Part shown: one piece after another, positions 60,884 to 64,000 of the stretch
How the letters are laid out: every line of letters starts with the position of its first letter
Numbering within the stretch: the first letter of the stretch is position 1
Source of the DNA: Woeseiaceae bacterium
GTDB taxonomy: Bacteria > Pseudomonadota > Gammaproteobacteria > Steroidobacterales > Woeseiaceae
Reading direction: 5' to 3'
DNA length: 64,000 bases
NCBI GenBank assembly: GCA_021773095.1
Contig: JAJFKR010000033.1
Coordinates: 1 to 64,000, forward strand
Made by a program: the position numbers and the translations under genes
Notes under the pieces: model-generated
What the model saw: the letters and a program-made list of their open reading frames with translations, nothing else
The model's database searches: none
What the model was told of the DNA's origin: nothing

Positions 60884-61009
60884 GGCAATTCCTGACCCTG
60901 AGTTAGTACTCGTACCAGGGGAAAGACAGGACTTGCCATTGACCGAAACATACGCAACTCAATAATTCCGAATATGGGTGAATGGCATTTCGGGGTCAGG
61001 AATTTTCAT
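60884..61009. repeat. Cluster of GGGTCAGGA-type dispersed repeats (copies 3-5)
   Basis: GGCAATTCCTGACCCTG (60884-60900), GACAGGACTTGCC (60925-60937) and CGGGGTCAGGAATTTTCAT (60991-61009), in alternating orientation within 126 bp. No transposase ORF is nearby. Possibly a RAYT/REP-type remnant. Confidence 0.5.
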
Positions 61010-61033
61010 AACCGGCCAACAGCGACCGTCATT

Positions 61034-62680
61034 CTAGAACTCCGCGACAGCAACTGAGCGCGCTGGAAGTGTGAACGTAGCGCCCGGAGCCTGCACAGTC
61101 GGCAGGCTGTCGGCCGGGTCTGCGCTGGCATCGAATACAAACAATTCTCCGGGTGTTGAATCCGCTCCATCCAGCGTGATCTTCACCGTTCTGGCGGCGG
61201 CGTTGCGATTAACCAGCAGAACACGCACGACACCGCTTTGAGTATCCCGTGCGACGAGCGTTGCGCCCATTCCCGCATCCAGGCGCCCGTCCGGAAGTCC
61301 TGTAACTGCTAATCGTTCGGCAGTATCTGTAACGAGTTTGGCCATCAGTTCATAGGCCCGGTATAACGGGCGCGGCGTACCCGAGTTGTCGATCAGGCCT
61401 AGTGCGACTGCCGGAAAAAAGTCGTAGAAAATAGCGTTATGAGACCGATCGAGGCCGCGGGAAGCGCCAAGCGCCACGACGGTCGCAGCGTGCAGGGCTG
61501 GATCCATTGTCGCCGCATACTGTTGGTCACCGGCACGAGTTGCAAGGTCCGGCCCCCACTCCGCGAACACCAGTTCGATATCCTGGTAGTTGGTCGAATT
61601 CTCACGCGCAGTCGCAACGCGTCCGATTGCGTCGACTAACGTCAGTGGGTCGTCCGCGTAACCATGGAACGAAATGAAATCCATCGGAATATTGACCGAG
61701 TCAAAACCCTGAATGGTTGCAACCGCCGTGTCCGCACTAACGAAGCTGCCGAGCCCAATCCGAATCGCCTGTCCGTTCGTGTCTGCGGTTATACTGCGAT
61801 ACGCATCGAGTTCATTCAACGTTGCTATGGCCATGTTGAAGAATAAGTCCGGCTCTGGAACCAGCGTCGGCTCCCAGAATATTCCAAGCTCCGGCTCGTT
61901 CCAGACCTCCCAGTACTGCACAGGGCGAGGCCGCTCATCTCCGGTCCTGGTGCCGGTGCCTTCGACAACGCGCTCCACCATGCCAGCGACCGCCCGGGCG
62001 AAAACAGCCGGGTTGACCGGCTCATTGTTCGAGACGCTATTCATGAATGACACACCGCAGTCCGGTCGATTTGGCGTTTGATTGATGGACAGTGCGCGGG
62101 GCATCAGATCAATGGACAGATATGCCGTAGCGCCGAATGCGGCAGCGTTGTCGATGACGGAACGCACGTAATCGAGGTGAAAGCGGCTATCGACGATATC
62201 AGCGTCAGCAACCGGCGAGCCGTCTGTGTAAGTAAACCAATCCCGACTCGCCAGCAGCTCGATGTCTGTTGCAAACGAAGATTGGTTTTCGGGTGTCACA
62301 TTGGGGCACACCGAGGTATCGGTCAGCATGCCGAATAACTCCGTGGAGTTTTCCCAACGACCGACACCGATGCGCCAATCGGTTCCGGCACCACTTGGCG
62401 CCGCGAACCCGACCTCGTTCATTTCGGCGATCAGGTCGGGGACGTTCTCGTAATCGTATAACGCGCCCGACAGGTCGTAGTAACCAATCAGCGATTGATT
62501 CAGAGGCGCTGCAACATCGGCCGTATTAACGACAATGTTCCAATCTGCCGCAGCCGGCGGCGGAGGTGGCGGTGTTGGCTGACTTGAGCTTCCACCGGAC
62601 CCGCCGCAGCCGGCCGCTAAAATGCTGGTTAGTGCGGTCAGCACCAACGCATAGCGTGTCCTTGGTCGAACAATCGTCAT
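61034..62680 (-). CDS. Glycoside hydrolase family 39-like lipoprotein
   Basis: About 548 residues from the ATG at 62680, starting a lipoprotein signal with a lipobox ILAAGC, followed by a Gly/Ser/Pro-rich linker (GGSGGSSSQPTPPPPPP). A TIM-barrel region has the acid/base motif EVWNEPELGIFWEP and a possible nucleophile in VFAEWGPD, typical of clan GH-A enzymes such as GH39/GH79. The C-terminal part is a beta domain (LVARDTQSGVVRVLLVNRNAA). Probably acts on an oligosaccharide at the cell surface; substrate unknown. The track's longer start at 62770 is unlikely. Confidence 0.82.
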   Translation of the reverse strand: MTIVRPRTRYALVLTALTSILAAGCGGSGGSSSQPTPPPPPPAAADWNIVVNTADVAAPLNQSLIGYYDLSGALYDYENVPDLIAEMNEVGFAAPSGAGTDWRIGVGRWENSTELFGMLTDTSVCPNVTPENQSSFATDIELLASRDWFTYTDGSPVADADIVDSRFHLDYVRSVIDNAAAFGATAYLSIDLMPRALSINQTPNRPDCGVSFMNSVSNNEPVNPAVFARAVAGMVERVVEGTGTRTGDERPRPVQYWEVWNEPELGIFWEPTLVPEPDLFFNMAIATLNELDAYRSITADTNGQAIRIGLGSFVSADTAVATIQGFDSVNIPMDFISFHGYADDPLTLVDAIGRVATARENSTNYQDIELVFAEWGPDLATRAGDQQYAATMDPALHAATVVALGASRGLDRSHNAIFYDFFPAVALGLIDNSGTPRPLYRAYELMAKLVTDTAERLAVTGLPDGRLDAGMGATLVARDTQSGVVRVLLVNRNAAARTVKITLDGADSTPGELFVFDASADPADSLPTVQAPGATFTLPARSVAVAEF

Positions 62681-62933
62681 CGCAATGAACCTCAGGCAGT
62701 TTTGGCCACTAATGAGAAACGCCTCAATTAGTGAAACTTCATTGCTATTGATATGACATTCGACGCGCAAAATCGATGATGCGCCTCACACCCGCGCTAT
62801 TCTAGAGTGGCGCCCCGCTGCCAGCGGTAATTTTCGGGCAACGACCACGGAACGCGAGTGACGAATATTGACCCATTTTTCGCGCTGGCGCTGAACGGCA
62901 GCTATCAATACTTGTCATTCCGGTGACTGCGAA

Positions 62934-64000
62934 TCACTTTCCTTTCACAAACGACCGGACATTGGCAATATCTCGTCGATGATTTTCAGCATTGTCGGCG
63001 ATAAGAATGAGCTCGTTGAAATACTCCACCGCAGTGGGACTGTCCCCTGTGGCCCTGGCGGACTGTCCCGCACCATGTAGGCTGTTGTATCGACCTGGTG
63101 CTCTTCGCAATGCCGACCGATAAGCCTCCAGCGCTTCCTCAAAGTGCCCTGTTTCAAATAACAGGTCACCCAACAGCTCGGCAGCCGGCAAGACTTCTCC
63201 TGGTGTAACAGCATGCTTCTCCGTCGACGCTTCAAGTGCTGCGGCTTGCCGCATTGTCCTAAGCGCTTGTTCAGTGTCGCCATGGGCATGCGCTTGCCAC
63301 GCTCGTGCCGCCATTTCCTGGATTTCGATTTGTTGCGCCCAGTATGGGATTTCGACGCCGGCACGAAGTGACTTCAGTGCTTCAATATCTGCAGTCGCAT
63401 CATCAGGCCGGCCGAGGCGGGACGCGGCCAATGCACGAGCAAAGTGTGTGATCGCAACATATGGATCGTGTGCGACTTCCCACGGAAACGTTGTAGGAGT
63501 CCGCGGCTTCAAGTTCGCCGCTGCCTTCCAGTCGCGGCGCTCCAGAGCATAGCGTGCAGGCAACGCGGCAAATGCATAAGCCGAGCCGGCCCTGCCCATC
63601 TCGCTATACGGGGGTTGCAGTTCCTCGGCGTCCCGCATTATTTCTAGCGCGGCGCTATCGTTACCCTTCTGCAGATAGGCGTACGCGAGGTAGTCCAACG
63701 CGTGCGTATAGTGGACGTTGATTTCACCGTTTTGAAGACAGAGTGCCAAGGCCGTGTCAGATGAAATAGTATTCCACTCAATGGCTTTCCCCCACTGGCC
63801 GAGTCTCGTATAGATATGCGTCATCATATGAGCGGCGTGAGGCACGCGCGGCGTGATCTTGCCGTAGTTATCCGCTGTTGCCAGCGCCTTTTCAGCGAGC
63901 CCGGGAAAGTCGTACGCATGAATGATGTAGTGATGTGCGCCGGGATGATTTGGGTTTTCGGCGAGCACGCTCTCAGCGATCAAGCCTGCGGCCTTTTGCG
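62934..64000 (-). CDS. TPR-repeat protein, 5' end cut by the window
   Basis: The frame is open to the window edge; the track's start at 63983 is only an internal TTG, since upstream codons (KAAG) continue the frame. TPR-like units throughout (HPGAHHYIIHAYDFPGLAEK, HAAHMMTHIYTRLGQWGKAI, FEEALEAYRSALRRAPGR). The HPGAHHYIIHAYD and HMMTHIYTRLG segments are typical of a family of large TPR proteins often annotated as hypothetical. Function unknown. Confidence 0.82.
   Translation of the reverse strand, partial: QKAAGLIAESVLAENPNHPGAHHYIIHAYDFPGLAEKALATADNYGKITPRVPHAAHMMTHIYTRLGQWGKAIEWNTISSDTALALCLQNGEINVHYTHALDYLAYAYLQKGNDSAALEIMRDAEELQPPYSEMGRAGSAYAFAALPARYALERRDWKAAANLKPRTPTTFPWEVAHDPYVAITHFARALAASRLGRPDDATADIEALKSLRAGVEIPYWAQQIEIQEMAARAWQAHAHGDTEQALRTMRQAAALEASTEKHAVTPGEVLPAAELLGDLLFETGHFEEALEAYRSALRRAPGRYNSLHGAGQSARATGDSPTAVEYFNELILIADNAENHRRDIANVRSFVKGK

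Overview
The window is a bacterial chromosome segment, most likely from a non-enteric gammaproteobacterium, perhaps a marine or sediment respirer. The evidence is the order hemA/prfA - TPR protein - lolB - tRNA-Gln - prs - rplY(ctc) - pth - ychF, the HexR-controlled Entner-Doudoroff genes and the many outer-membrane lipoproteins. The species assignment is inference.

Region by region. (1) 0-11.6 kb is mostly housekeeping: an alcohol dehydrogenase that lacks the structural-zinc lobe, a ferritin-like protein, a PEBP-family protein, prfA-hemA, a TPR protein and lolB, tRNA-Gln, prs, rplY, pth and ychF, with REP-like palindromes after prs and ychF. (2) 11.6-15.3 kb is a CAU-anticodon tRNA (probably elongator Met) followed by three more copies of its 3' end. 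Between the copies lie two small integrative elements without an integrase. One carries a winged-helix regulator plus a nucleotidyltransferase; the other carries a Fic protein. Both have paired GGGGGCA arm-like repeats at each end. (3) 15.3-18.7 kb holds an S9 peptidase and a flotillin gene broken by an in-frame TAG and an internal deletion. (4) 18.8-23.9 kb is a signalling locus: an outer-membrane barrel, a PstS-like periplasmic protein and a hybrid histidine kinase in one overlapping operon, divergent from an OmpR-type response regulator. (5) 24-37.5 kb is an electron-transfer island. It has three triheme c7-type cytochromes, a helical periplasmic protein, a NrfJ-like OB-fold protein, a tetraheme cytochrome, and an overlapping operon of NHL propeller - large outer-membrane barrel - NHL lipoprotein - 12-heme cytochrome - NHL lipoprotein - 12-heme cytochrome. 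(6) 37.7-43.2 kb has a Sel1 protein, a secreted SDR and a tyrosine/homogentisate degradation operon (hppD, VOC protein, FAH-family hydrolase, maiA) divergent from an Lrp/AsnC regulator. (7) 43.2-49.8 kb has hexR divergent from zwf-pgl-edd-eda-glk. (8) 49.7-56.6 kb has a DUF2189 membrane protein, a methyltransferase, an MBL hydrolase and a fused indolepyruvate ferredoxin oxidoreductase divergent from a second Lrp/AsnC regulator. (9) 56.9-64 kb is accessory: a formylglycine-generating-enzyme-like lipoprotein, a HigBA-like toxin-antitoxin pair, a large unrecognised secreted protein, a GH39-like lipoprotein and a truncated TPR gene, with scattered GGGTCAGGA repeats.

The most interesting system is the cytochrome island with its neighbouring sensor locus. 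The N-terminal four-heme part of both 12-heme proteins is visibly the same module as the separate tetraheme cytochrome. Both 12-heme proteins end in a CX3CH site. Helically phased TTACA repeats, 10 bp apart and partly identical in sequence, lie upstream of both the triheme operon and the tetraheme gene, which suggests joint control by the adjacent OmpR-type regulator. My reading is an extracellular electron-transfer machine: periplasmic triheme carriers, a barrel/12-heme/propeller conduit, and possibly a tetraheme filament. The second candidate is the pair of integrase-less elements at the tRNA.
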